Source: Bradyrhizobium sp. OK095
GTDB lineage: Bacteria; Pseudomonadota; Alphaproteobacteria; Rhizobiales; Xanthobacteraceae
Length of the DNA: 64,000 nt
Direction of reading: 5' to 3'
NCBI RefSeq assembly: GCF_900109945.1
Contig: NZ_FOBX01000006.1
Span: forward strand, 372,001-436,000
Shown: one piece after another, positions 56,329 to 64,000 of the stretch
Position numbering within the stretch: the stretch's first letter is position 1
Layout of the letters: each line of letters begins with the position of its first letter
Program-made: the position numbers and the translations under genes
The notes under the pieces: generated by a model
What the model saw: only the letters and a program-made list of their open reading frames with translations
What the model was told of the DNA's origin: nothing
Databases searched by the model: none

Positions 56329-57003
56329 ATGACTGAACTGTCAACGATGAAGGATGGCGTTGCGAACCAGGCCGAGGCCTCGGACCGCGTGCTTCAGATC
56401 CTGGCCGAGGCCGGCCGGCTGTTCGCGAGCAAGGGTTTTGAGGGGACCTCGATGCGCGACATCGCGCTCGCCTGCGGCATCTCCAAGTCGCTGCTCTATC
56501 ATCACTTCTCCAACAAGGACGAGATCTACGCGCGCGTGGCGGTCGGCTCCACGCTCGAACTCTATCTGTTCGTGCGCGACCGCATTCCCGACGGGCCGCC
56601 GTCGCTGAAGATCCGCGCCTTCATGGTCGCCACGGCGGAATATTTCCGGCGCTACCGCTGGGCCTGGATCGCCTCCACGACGGCCTTCTGGAACGACCCC
56701 GATCGAACCAGGCACAAGGAGCGGCTGACGCGCCGCGACCGTTTCGAGAACTTTCTGCGCGGCCTGATCCAGGAAGCGATCGATGCCGGCGAAATCCGCA
56801 AGGTCGATGTCCCCATGACCGGGCGGCTGATCCTCTCCTCGCTCAACTGGATGCATCGCTGGTACAATCCCAACAAATCGGCGACGCCCGAGCAGATCGC
56901 CGCCACCTTCTTCGACATGATTTTCAATGGCTTGCGAAGTGGCGAAATGATCGGGCTTCCGGGGGCTGAGCCGCCACGGGCCAGCCGGCGCAAGTCGCGC
57001 TGA
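56329..57003 (+). CDS. TetR-family transcriptional regulator
   Basis: The 224-residue protein has a TetR N-terminal domain (residues 20-66; ILAEAGRLFASKGFEGTSMR, DIALACGISKSLLYHHFSNK, DEIYARVA) and a TetR_C_33-type (KstR2-like) ligand domain. KstR2- and FadR/PsrA-like members sense acyl-CoA thioesters. With the three matching palindromes at 56260, 58048 and 58122, it probably represses the adjacent Bug SBP gene and the acyl-CoA operon, relieved by a CoA-linked intermediate. This ligand is inferred. Confidence 0.92.
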   Translation: MTELSTMKDGVANQAEASDRVLQILAEAGRLFASKGFEGTSMRDIALACGISKSLLYHHFSNKDEIYARVAVGSTLELYLFVRDRIPDGPPSLKIRAFMVATAEYFRRYRWAWIASTTAFWNDPDRTRHKERLTRRDRFENFLRGLIQEAIDAGEIRKVDVPMTGRLILSSLNWMHRWYNPNKSATPEQIAATFFDMIFNGLRSGEMIGLPGAEPPRASRRKSR

Positions 57004-57021
57004 CCGGACGGCCGTCGCCCC

Positions 57022-57999
57022 TCATTCCAGGGCGATGTTCTGCGCCTTGATCACCGGACCCCAGAGCGCGGCGTCCTTGGCCAATTGGGCGTCGAGCTGT
57101 TCCGGTGCGCCGGTATCAAGCATCAGGCCATCGGTCTCGAGCTGCTTTGCGATCTCGGGCTTCTGCATCGCCGCGTTGGCTGCCGCGTTCAGCCGCGTAA
57201 TGATATCGCGCGGCGTGCCCGCGGGCGCGTGCAGCGCGGTCCAGAACGACGCCGTGAGGTCGGGATAGCCGGATTCGGCCAGCGTCGGGATCTCCGGAAA
57301 ACTCGCCATGCGCTTTTCCGAGGACAGCGCGAGGATGCGGAGCTGACCGCCGCGCGCATGCTCGATCACCGCCGCAGGCGTTGCGAAGTTGAGATCGCAC
57401 TCTCCCGACAGCGTCTCCATGATCGAGGCCGGATTATTGCGATAGGCGACCTCGGTGACGGCAAACCCCATCGACTTGCCCATCATGATCCCGAACAGAT
57501 GCGTGACGCTGCCGGGGCCCAGCGTGGCGTAGAACAGCGGCTTGTCGCGGCCCTTGGCATAGGTGACGAAGCTCTTCACGTCGGCGGCCGGTGTGCGCGC
57601 GTTCACGGTCAACGACAGCGGCCCGTTGCAGAGCATCGCGACGGAGGCGAAGTCCTCGAGCTTGTAGGGCAGGTTCTTGCGCAGCAGCACGTTCAGCGAA
57701 ATCGGCCCGGTGCCGCCCGCCAGCAGAACCGATCCGTCTTTGGGGGCGCGCGCTACATATTGCGATCCGACGATGCCGTTGGCGCCCGGCTTGTTGTCGA
57801 CCAGGACGGGCTGGTCCAGCGTTTCCGCCATGGCCTTCGCAATCGCGCGCATCAGGCTGTCGATCGAACCGCCGGGCGCATAGGGCACGATGATGAAGAT
57901 CTGCGACGCGCGCGCCCTCACGATGGCGGGCGCACTGAGCGGCGCGGCGAGAGCGCCGGCGATCAGGGCTGTCGCCCGGCGTCGGCTGATCCTGGGCAT
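57022..57999 (-). CDS. Tripartite tricarboxylate transporter-type substrate-binding protein (Bug family)
   Basis: ATG 57999, with GAGGAGG upstream, gives 325 residues. The N-terminus SRRRATALIAGALAAPLSAP is a twin-arginine-type signal. Bug features: IIVPYAPGGSIDSLMRAIAK, PVLVDNKPGANGIVGSQYVA, and LPYKLEDFASVAML. Bug proteins bind carboxylates such as tricarboxylates, terephthalate or aromatic acids. TctA/TctB membrane parts are not adjacent. The two operator palindromes in 58015-58187 lie at its promoter, so it shares regulation with the divergent operon. Confidence 0.92.
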   Translation of the reverse strand: MPRISRRRATALIAGALAAPLSAPAIVRARASQIFIIVPYAPGGSIDSLMRAIAKAMAETLDQPVLVDNKPGANGIVGSQYVARAPKDGSVLLAGGTGPISLNVLLRKNLPYKLEDFASVAMLCNGPLSLTVNARTPAADVKSFVTYAKGRDKPLFYATLGPGSVTHLFGIMMGKSMGFAVTEVAYRNNPASIMETLSGECDLNFATPAAVIEHARGGQLRILALSSEKRMASFPEIPTLAESGYPDLTASFWTALHAPAGTPRDIITRLNAAANAAMQKPEIAKQLETDGLMLDTGAPEQLDAQLAKDAALWGPVIKAQNIALE

Positions 58000-58047
58000 G
58001 GGTGTCCTCCTCAAGGTCGTTCTTGCTTGTCTTGAACCTACCGACTG

Positions 58048-58059
58048 ACCGATCGGTCG
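58048..58059. promoter_or_regulatory. TetR operator candidate GACCGATCGGTC
   Basis: The palindrome is embedded in CTGACCGATCGGTCGGTCAA and lies 49 bp upstream of the Bug SBP start. Confidence 0.8.
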
Positions 58060-58120
58060 GTCAATAGGACATCAGCATGATATTGCAAGTCGCTTTGGTT
58101 GGTGTTATCAGAACGAAAAG

Positions 58121-58136
58121 CTGACCGATCGGTCAG
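58121..58136. promoter_or_regulatory. TetR operator candidate CTGACCGATCGGTCAG
   Basis: This 16-bp perfect palindrome is the most symmetric of the three. It lies 52 bp upstream of the enoyl-CoA hydratase start and thus controls the large operon. Confidence 0.85.
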
Positions 58137-58187
58137 GCGTCACGATACGACAACAAGCAAGACGAACAGAAGCCCAGGAGGAAGCCC

Positions 58188-58958
58188 ATGTCAGAAGATA
58201 TCGTCACTCTCGAAGTGTCCGATAACATTGCGCTGGTGACGCTGAACCGTCCTCCGGTGAATGCGCTCGATCGCGCGATGCGCGATCGCATCGTCAGCGT
58301 ATTCGACGAGATTTCGGAGCGCGCCGACGTCAGGGTCGCGATCCTGACCGGCGCCGGGAAGGTGTTTTGCAGCGGTGCCGATCTGAAGGACCGGCCGGAC
58401 CCGGCCAAGATCGGCGCGTTTCACAGCCATAACCGGATTACGCGCGAGACCGGAAACTGCATCCGCGAATGTTCGAAGCCGGTCATCGCGGCGATCAACG
58501 GCGTGGCGCTGGGGGCGGGTGTCGGCCTGATGGCCTCCTGCGACATTTTCTACGCCTGCGAAGACGCAGTCTTCGGCATGCCCGAGATCAATGTCGGTCT
58601 CGCCGGCGGTGCGGCCATGCTGAATACGCTGTTCGGTCGCTCGCTGATGCGCCGGATGTTCTTCACCGGCTATCGCGTGCCAGCCGCCGAGCTTTATCGT
58701 CTCGGCATCATCGAGGCCTGCACCACCAAGGAGAACCTGATCCCCGAAGCGATGAAGATCGCAAGGGAGATCGCCTCGAAGAGCCCGATCGCGATCGAAT
58801 ATGCCAAGAACGCGGCGAACATGGTCGAGCTGATGCCGCCGCGCGATGCCTACCGCTTCGAGCAGAACATCACCATGGCACTGTCCAAGACCGAGGACGC
58901 CAAGGAGGCGCGGATGGCGTTCCTCGAGAAGCGCACGCCGGTGTTCAAGGGGCGCTGA
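58188..58958 (+). CDS. Enoyl-CoA hydratase/isomerase family protein
   Basis: The 256-residue crotonase begins IVTLEVSDNIALVTLNRPPV and has AILTGAGKVFCSGADLKD (oxyanion hole region), IAAINGVALGAGVGLMASCD, FGMPEINVGLAGGAAMLNTL, and the C-terminal MAFLEKRTPVFKGR. A hydratase Glu is present in PEINVGL. It would hydrate an enoyl-CoA or cleave a related CoA ester. First gene of the TetR-controlled operon; GCCCAGGAGGAA upstream is a strong ribosome site. The next gene starts 1 bp after its stop. Confidence 0.92.
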   Translation: MSEDIVTLEVSDNIALVTLNRPPVNALDRAMRDRIVSVFDEISERADVRVAILTGAGKVFCSGADLKDRPDPAKIGAFHSHNRITRETGNCIRECSKPVIAAINGVALGAGVGLMASCDIFYACEDAVFGMPEINVGLAGGAAMLNTLFGRSLMRRMFFTGYRVPAAELYRLGIIEACTTKENLIPEAMKIAREIASKSPIAIEYAKNAANMVELMPPRDAYRFEQNITMALSKTEDAKEARMAFLEKRTPVFKGR

Positions 58959-58959
58959 G

Positions 58960-61092
58960 ATGCGACCGGGAGAAGGTCTCGACGCGCTGATGTCGCCGCG
59001 CTCGATCGCGATCATCGGCGCCTCGCAGGAGGCGACCAAGATCGGCGGCCGGCCGGTCGACCTGCTGCGCCGTCACGGCTATGCAGGCCGCATCTATCCG
59101 GTCAATCCCAAGGCCGCGATGGTGCAGGGGCTGCAGGCCTATGCCTCCGTCACCGACCTGCCGGAGGCGCCGGATCTCGCCATCATCGCGGTCGACGCGG
59201 AGCGCGCGGGCGAAGCCGTCGAGCAGTGCGCCGCGCGTGGCGTCCGCAGCGTCGTCGTCTTCTCCTCCGGCTTTGCCGAGCTCGGCGAGCAGGGCCGTGC
59301 CATGCAGGAGCGGCTGCGCCTCGCCGTGCGCAACAGCGGCATGCGCCTGCTGGGGCCGAACTGCCTCGGCGCGGTCAGCGTCGCCGAGAAGAGCATCGCG
59401 ACGTTTTCGATCGTGCTGGAGCACGGCATGCCGGCCGCCGGCGCGCTCGGCATCGTGTCGCAGAGCGGCAATCTCGGCAGCTACACCATGCGTCTCGCCA
59501 GTGAGCGCGGTGTCGGCGTCAGCCGCTTCATCACCACGGGCAACGAGTGCGACATCGACATCGCCGATGGCATCGCGTGGATGGCGCGCGATCCCGCCAC
59601 CAAGGTGATCCTGTGCTGCCTCGAAGCGTGCCGCGACGCCGGCCGCCTGATCTCCGCGCTTGAGGAGGCGCGCGATGCGGGCAAGCCCGTCATCGCCATG
59701 AAGATCGGCACGTCTGCGGCAGGCCAGGCCGCCGCAGCCTCGCACACCGGGGCGATGGCGGGATCGGATGCCGTGTTCGACGCGCTGTTTGAACGTTGCG
59801 GGGCGGTCCGTGTGCACAGCCTCGACGAGCTGATCGATCTCGGCCATGCCGCATCGATCCTGTTGCCGGATCGTCTGCCGAAAGGGCCGGGCATCGCGAT
59901 CCTCACCGCATCGGGCGGCTTCGGCGTGCTGCTCGCGGACGCCGCACAGGCGGTCGGTCTGACATTGCCGGAGCTCGGGCCGGAGACGCAGCGCCGGATT
60001 CTGGAGCTGGTGCCCTTTGCATCGGCCCGCAATCCGGTCGATGCCACCGCGCAGATGTCAAGCCGTCCTGATCTGCTGGAAAAGATCATGTCGGCCGTCG
60101 TGGCGGACGATCGCACCGACACGGTGATCCTGCCGCTGCCGTTCTCGCTGCATCTGCCGCGCTTGCGCTCCATCTATATGGACACGCTACGCAACATGCG
60201 CGCGCAATTTCCCGCGCGTCCGATCGTTCTGTGCGTCGACGGACCGGAGGACGCCCTGACCGAGCTGCACGCGCTGGGCTTTCCGACGATCGCCAGCTTC
60301 GACGGTTGTTGCGCCACCGTCGCCGCGCTGGTGCGATTGCAGGCCGCAGCGCAGCGTCCGCAGGACAAACCCGAGGCAGTCGCGCGAGCCGCACCGCTTC
60401 CGACGGACGCCTTTCGCCATGAGCTTGGTGCCAAGCGGGCGCTTGCCGAGGCTGGCGTTCCGGTCCTGGCCGAGCACCTCGTGCAGGATGCGGATGCAGC
60501 GGCGCGTGCCGCGACCGAGATCGGCTATCCCGTGGTGCTGAAAATCGCCTCGCCCGATTTGCCGCACAAGACGGAGGCAGGCGGCGTGGTCGTGGGCGTT
60601 GGCTCGGAAGCGGAAGTCCGGCGCGCCTATGCCCAGATGCGCGATCGTGTCGCCACCAGAGCACCCAACGCCGTGATCGACGGCGTGATCGTGGCGCCGA
60701 TGGCCAAGGGCGTTGCCGAGCTGATCCTCGGCAGCCGCATCGATCCGGTATTCGGGCCAGTGGTGATGGTCGGTCTCGGCGGCATTTTCGCGGAAATCCT
60801 TCAGGACTCTGCGGTGCAGATGGCGCCGGTCAGCGAGACACAGGCCATGGCGATGCTGACTTCGCTGAAGGCATTCGCGGTGCTCGATGGCGCACGGGGC
60901 CGGCCGCGCGCCGATCTCGACGCCGGGGCCCGGGCCGTTGCCGCGTTGTCGCGCTTTGCCGCGGCGCATGCCGATACCATCGCAGAGATCGACGTCAATC
61001 CGCTGTTGTTGCGGGCTGAAGGCGAGGGGGCCGTGGCGCTCGACGCGCTACTGATTCCCCACGGCAAGATTCCAGCCCACGAGCATCACTGA
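58960..61092 (+). CDS. Acyl-CoA synthetase, NDP-forming (acetate-CoA ligase family)
   Basis: ATG 58960 follows the hydratase stop by 1 bp; the longer frame from 58846 is its shadow. The 710-residue protein has a CoA-binding domain (SPRSIAIIGASQEATKIGGR, YPVNPKAAMVQGLQAYASV), succinyl-CoA-synthetase-like domains (SQSGNLGSYTMRLASERGVG, SHTGAMAGSDAVF with the likely phospho-His), and a C-terminal ATP-grasp part (YPVVLKIASPDLPHKTEAGG, DPVFGPVVMVGLGGIFAEIL, EIDVNPLLL). It activates an organic acid to its CoA ester, starting the pathway for the substrates bound by the SBPs. Confidence 0.92.
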   Translation: MRPGEGLDALMSPRSIAIIGASQEATKIGGRPVDLLRRHGYAGRIYPVNPKAAMVQGLQAYASVTDLPEAPDLAIIAVDAERAGEAVEQCAARGVRSVVVFSSGFAELGEQGRAMQERLRLAVRNSGMRLLGPNCLGAVSVAEKSIATFSIVLEHGMPAAGALGIVSQSGNLGSYTMRLASERGVGVSRFITTGNECDIDIADGIAWMARDPATKVILCCLEACRDAGRLISALEEARDAGKPVIAMKIGTSAAGQAAAASHTGAMAGSDAVFDALFERCGAVRVHSLDELIDLGHAASILLPDRLPKGPGIAILTASGGFGVLLADAAQAVGLTLPELGPETQRRILELVPFASARNPVDATAQMSSRPDLLEKIMSAVVADDRTDTVILPLPFSLHLPRLRSIYMDTLRNMRAQFPARPIVLCVDGPEDALTELHALGFPTIASFDGCCATVAALVRLQAAAQRPQDKPEAVARAAPLPTDAFRHELGAKRALAEAGVPVLAEHLVQDADAAARAATEIGYPVVLKIASPDLPHKTEAGGVVVGVGSEAEVRRAYAQMRDRVATRAPNAVIDGVIVAPMAKGVAELILGSRIDPVFGPVVMVGLGGIFAEILQDSAVQMAPVSETQAMAMLTSLKAFAVLDGARGRPRADLDAGARAVAALSRFAAAHADTIAEIDVNPLLLRAEGEGAVALDALLIPHGKIPAHEHH

Positions 61093-61160
61093 ATCCAAAC
61101 GATAAGAGGCCGCGGAAGCCGGCCCAGAGGAAACGCGACAAGCAGGTGGAGGACTACACG

Positions 61161-62375
61161 ATGAGATCGAGGATCGCAGTGCTCGGCATGATTGCCTTGC
61201 TGTTCACCAATGCGCCCGTGTCCGCGCAGGGCATCTCGGGCGACGTGGTCAAGATCGGCATCATGAACGACCAGAATGGTCCCTATGCCGACAATTGCGG
61301 CCTCGGTTCGGTCGCGGCCGCCAAGCTCGCTATCGCTGATTTCGGCGGGACGGTCGGCGGCAAGAAGATCGAGCTCGTGATCGCCGACGACCAGAACAAG
61401 CCCGATGTCGGCGTCGCCATCGCGCTGCGCTGGGTCGACAATGAAGGTGTCGATGCCATCGTCGGATGCTCGGCGTCGTCGATCGCGCTTGCGGTGCAAG
61501 AGATCATGAAGAACCGCAAGAAGCCCTACATGCTGGCCGGCACGGCGGGCTCGTTCTTCACCAACGACAAATGCTCGCCGATGACCACGCAGTGGGTGGT
61601 CGACACCTATGCCCAGCCCAAGGCCACGGTGAAGGCGCTGCTCGCCCAGGGCATCGACAGCTGGTTCTTCCTGACGGTCGATTACGCCTTCGGCAAGGCC
61701 TGGCAGTCGGATGCGACCAAGTTCATCGAAGCGGGCGGCGGCAAGGTGCTGGGCTCGGTGCTGCATCCGCTCAATTCGTCGGATCTCTCCTCGTTCCTGC
61801 TGACGGCACAGGCCAGCGGCGCCAAGGCGATTGCGCTCGCCAACTCTGGCGCGGATTTCGCCAATGCGATCAAGCAGGCCCAGGAGTTCGGGCTGACCAA
61901 GTCGCAACTCCTGGTCCCGCTCGGCCTCATGATCAGCCAGACCCACGGCATCGGCTTGAAGGACCTCCAGAACGTGCGGCTGACGACGCCGTTCTACTGG
62001 GACATGACGCCGGAGAGCCGGGCGTTTGCCAAGCGCTATGCGGAGGCAACGAACGGTCAGCTGCTCAATGAAGGCAAGTCGGCCACCTACAGCGCCATCA
62101 CGCATTATCTCAACGCGGTGGCCGCCTCCGGCTCGGACGATGGCGACGCCGTGATGCGGCAGATGAAGAACACACCGGTCAATGATTTCGAGATGAAGAA
62201 TGTCGCGATCAGGGCCGACGGGCAGGTGATGAGGCCGCTCTATGTCGCGCGGATCAAGACACCGGCGGAATCCAAATACACCTACGACTATTACGAGATC
62301 ACCGGCACGATTGCGCCCGAGGATGCGTGGCGGCCGGCATCGGAGAGTGCCTGCGATCTTCTCAAGTCGCAGTGA
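61161..62375 (+). CDS. ABC transporter substrate-binding protein (branched-chain amino-acid type)
   Basis: ATG 61161, preceded by GTGGAGGAC, gives 404 residues. The signal peptide ends PVSAQG. Periplasmic-binding type I fold: ISGDVVKIGIMNDQNGPYAD, NCGLGSVAAAKLAIADFGGT, VGGKKIELVIADDQNKPDVG, and VDAIVGCSASSIALAVQEIM. Relatives bind aromatic or branched acids. No LIV permeases are in the window. It is in the same operon as the CoA ligase (68-bp gap) and would capture the pathway substrate. Confidence 0.92.
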   Translation: MRSRIAVLGMIALLFTNAPVSAQGISGDVVKIGIMNDQNGPYADNCGLGSVAAAKLAIADFGGTVGGKKIELVIADDQNKPDVGVAIALRWVDNEGVDAIVGCSASSIALAVQEIMKNRKKPYMLAGTAGSFFTNDKCSPMTTQWVVDTYAQPKATVKALLAQGIDSWFFLTVDYAFGKAWQSDATKFIEAGGGKVLGSVLHPLNSSDLSSFLLTAQASGAKAIALANSGADFANAIKQAQEFGLTKSQLLVPLGLMISQTHGIGLKDLQNVRLTTPFYWDMTPESRAFAKRYAEATNGQLLNEGKSATYSAITHYLNAVAASGSDDGDAVMRQMKNTPVNDFEMKNVAIRADGQVMRPLYVARIKTPAESKYTYDYYEITGTIAPEDAWRPASESACDLLKSQ

Positions 62376-62399
62376 GAAACAGCAGCGGGAAAACGGGCG

Positions 62400-63611
62400 A
62401 TGAGTGTACTTGAAGCGGTCTCGACGCATCCGGTCGCGGGTGAGAACCTGACGGGCGAAGCCTATCGGGATGTGATGCATCGCTGGCTGCGCGCCAGTCT
62501 TCCCGCCAGCTTTCGCAGCGACAGCGCCGCGTTCGCGGCGCCCACGCTTCAGCAATCGGTGGCCTGGGAAGCGGCGATGTACCGTGCCGGCCTCACCGGC
62601 ATCACCTGGCCGCAGGCCTATGGCGGGCACGGTCGCTCCTTGCGCGAACACCTCGTCGCCAATCAGGAGATCGGCCGGCTTGCGATGCCGGAGAGCGTCA
62701 ACTCGATCGGCAAGGAGCTTGCCGGCCCGATCATCTTGGCGGTCGGTACCGAGGAGCAGAAGCGGCGTTTCCTGCCCGCGATCCTCGAGATGCGCAACAT
62801 CTGGTGCCAGGGATTTTCCGAGCCCGAGGCAGGTTCCGATCTTGCCGGGCTTCGTACCCGGGCCACGCAAACCGGCGACGGCTGGCGGATCAACGGTCAG
62901 AAGATCTGGACCAGCGGCGCATACCGGTCGCAGCGTTGTCTGGTGCTGGCCCGCACCGGACCACTGGAGGACCGCCATCGCGGCCTTGCCATGTTCGCGG
63001 TGCCGCTCGATGCCAAGGGCGTGCGCGTGCGCACCATCAAGTCGATCGACGGACGCGAGAGCTTTTGCGAGGTGTTCTTCGACGAGGTCGAGGTCGCGCA
63101 AGCCGACGCGATCGGCGCGCCCGACGAGGGCTGGGCCGCGGCCATCCGCGTGCTGGAGATCGAGCGGGCGACCAACCGCATGTACCGCGCCTGGCGCTTC
63201 GAGAACGAGCTGCGTCATCTGATTTCGGCCTGCAAGGCCGATACGGCGTTGGCGGCGATGGTTGCCGACAGGCATTATGCGGTCCGGCTCGGCGAGGTCG
63301 CCGTCGAGATCGAGGTGCTGAAGGCGCATGTCGAGACCGCGGTCGAGGCGCTCGCGAGCGGCGACAAGATCGGCGCGCGCGGCAGTCTTGCAAAGCTCTA
63401 TTGGAGCGAATCGCATCAGCGTTTTGCCGCGCTGGCCCTCGAGCTGCTCTCGCAGGCCTCGCTGCCGCAGATCCCGGCGATCAAGGTGGCGCGGCGGCGC
63501 TTCGAGGCCATCTACCTCCAGGCCCGCGCCGAGACGATCTATGCCGGCACGACCGAGATCCAGCTCGGCATCATCGCCGATCGCATTCTCCAGCTGTCGC
63601 GAGGCAAGTGA
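62400..63611 (+). CDS. Acyl-CoA dehydrogenase
   Basis: The 403-residue FAD enzyme has MYRAGLTGITWPQAYGGHGR, FSEPEAGSDLAGLRTRATQT (FAD/substrate motif), INGQKIWTSGAYRSQRCLVL, VAQADAIGAPDEGWAAAIRV, and ends with the C-terminal helix domain IYAGTTEIQLGIIADRILQL. The large ACAD N-terminus (residues 1-70) is longer than usual. The next ACAD gene overlaps its stop by one base. It would desaturate the acyl-CoA formed by the synthetase, the product being the hydratase substrate. Confidence 0.92.
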   Translation: MSVLEAVSTHPVAGENLTGEAYRDVMHRWLRASLPASFRSDSAAFAAPTLQQSVAWEAAMYRAGLTGITWPQAYGGHGRSLREHLVANQEIGRLAMPESVNSIGKELAGPIILAVGTEEQKRRFLPAILEMRNIWCQGFSEPEAGSDLAGLRTRATQTGDGWRINGQKIWTSGAYRSQRCLVLARTGPLEDRHRGLAMFAVPLDAKGVRVRTIKSIDGRESFCEVFFDEVEVAQADAIGAPDEGWAAAIRVLEIERATNRMYRAWRFENELRHLISACKADTALAAMVADRHYAVRLGEVAVEIEVLKAHVETAVEALASGDKIGARGSLAKLYWSESHQRFAALALELLSQASLPQIPAIKVARRRFEAIYLQARAETIYAGTTEIQLGIIADRILQLSRGK

Positions 63612-64000
63612 TGACCGTGGTTGGTGAAGGACTTCAGCCCGACGAGTTCGCGGCAACCGCCGCACGCGCAGTGACCGCATGTGCCGGTTTGGATCTGCGC
63701 GAGCAGGCGCGAAATCTCGCCGGTGATGGTCTGCTGGGAATCACCGCGGATGAGGAGGTGGGGGGGCTGGCTCTGCCGATCGGCTTCGCGGTGCCGGTCA
63801 TTGCAGCCGCGCATTCCGGGTTGCTCGCCTTTCCGTTGCTGGAGACCATTCTGGTCGGCCGCCTGCTCCAGTCATCGCTGACGCGTCTTGCCGCCGCGAT
63901 CGTCTCCGGCGAAAAGCTGGCGACCATCGCCTGGCAGGGTGAGGCTCTCGCTGAACGGGAGGGTGGGCGGCTGGTGCTGAACGGCTCGCTCGGGCGCGCG
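63611..64000 (+). CDS. Acyl-CoA dehydrogenase, second subunit-like (partial)
   Basis: ATG 63611 overlaps the preceding TGA (TGATG). The visible 130 residues start MTVVGEGLQPDEFAATAARA and include LGITADEEVGGLALPIGFAV, VIAAAHSGLLAFPLLETILV and LATIAWQGEALAEREGGRLV, an ACAD N-terminal and middle domain in divergent form. Pairs of ACAD genes in tandem often form heteromeric dehydrogenases for CoA esters of sterol or ring acids. The gene runs off the right edge. Confidence 0.85.
   Translation, partial: MTVVGEGLQPDEFAATAARAVTACAGLDLREQARNLAGDGLLGITADEEVGGLALPIGFAVPVIAAAHSGLLAFPLLETILVGRLLQSSLTRLAAAIVSGEKLATIAWQGEALAEREGGRLVLNGSLGRA

Noticed and set aside
61086..63680. 864-codon minus-strand ORF opposite the SBP and acyl-CoA dehydrogenase genes
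   Set aside because: High-GC mirror frame: no domain, Arg/His/Asp-rich composition, and both plus-strand genes have complete family motifs.
1..64000. CRISPR array, rRNA operon, complete prophage or IS element
   Set aside because: No regularly spaced repeats, rRNA sequence, structural phage genes or transposase were seen in the window.

Overview
The window looks like a stretch of chromosome from a Bradyrhizobium-type alphaproteobacterium (Nitrobacteraceae). The evidence is high GC with strong third-position bias, several Omp25/31-like beta-barrels, many small secreted or conserved Bradyrhizobium-style proteins, rhizobial intergenic palindromic repeats, tripartite-tricarboxylate (Bug) and branched-chain ABC binding proteins, and a dense set of CoA-based catabolic genes. 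This is inferred from sequence character; no 16S gene is present.

Layout. 0-12 kb: small exported proteins (including a lipoprotein, a beta-barrel and a Gly/Tyr-rich protein), a chemoreceptor, two SAM methyltransferases, a GFA-family protein, a free-standing DnaA-domain-I-like protein and a duplicated tRNA-Thr locus whose two copies carry different anticodons (CGT and TGT). 12-19.4 kb: rlmB, tRNA-Tyr, then an accessory block (a 1026-residue chimeric adhesin-like protein and an exopolysaccharide sugar transferase with a small membrane partner). Pieces of the 3' end of an LLM monooxygenase gene bracket this block; the intact gene is at 18.4-19.4 kb. 19.6-22.2 kb: two leaderless peptidoglycan-hydrolase-like proteins sharing one C-terminal module. 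22.5-28.7 kb: LysR regulator divergent from an MFS/GAF/amidohydrolase operon, AraC regulator, second beta-barrel. 28.7-35.5 kb: UvrD-like helicase, YCII protein, small proteins, and an orphan periplasmic binding protein divergent from a hybrid sensor kinase.

35.6-38.3 kb is a lower-GC insertion next to tRNA-Gly(TCC). It holds an orphan C5-cytosine DNA methyltransferase and, read in another frame of the same DNA from an ATG four bases downstream, a second 262-codon ORF with phage-protein character. A 254-residue accessory protein with a hydrophobic tail lies upstream, and 20-bp direct repeats bracket the segment. This is the most unusual locus in the window.

38.9-41.6 kb: ECF sigma factor overlapping a membrane-anchored vWA protein that probably acts as its anti-sigma factor. 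42.1-52.0 kb: peptide-type ABC transporter (SBP, two permeases, two ATPases) followed by two consecutive small-subunit/amidase pairs resembling AtzG-AtzE or GatC-GatA, then ureidoglycine aminohydrolase. Together these suggest uptake and stepwise deamination of an amide or ureide compound. 52.2-54.3 kb: remnant of an acyl-CoA dehydrogenase gene and a two-component flavin monooxygenase operon. 54.4-64 kb: LysR, SMP-30 lactonase, and a TetR regulator with three GACCGATCGGTC operators. The operators lie upstream of its own gene, of a Bug-type binding protein and of a CoA catabolic operon (enoyl-CoA hydratase, NDP-forming acyl-CoA synthetase, branched-chain-type SBP, two acyl-CoA dehydrogenases, the last cut by the window end).
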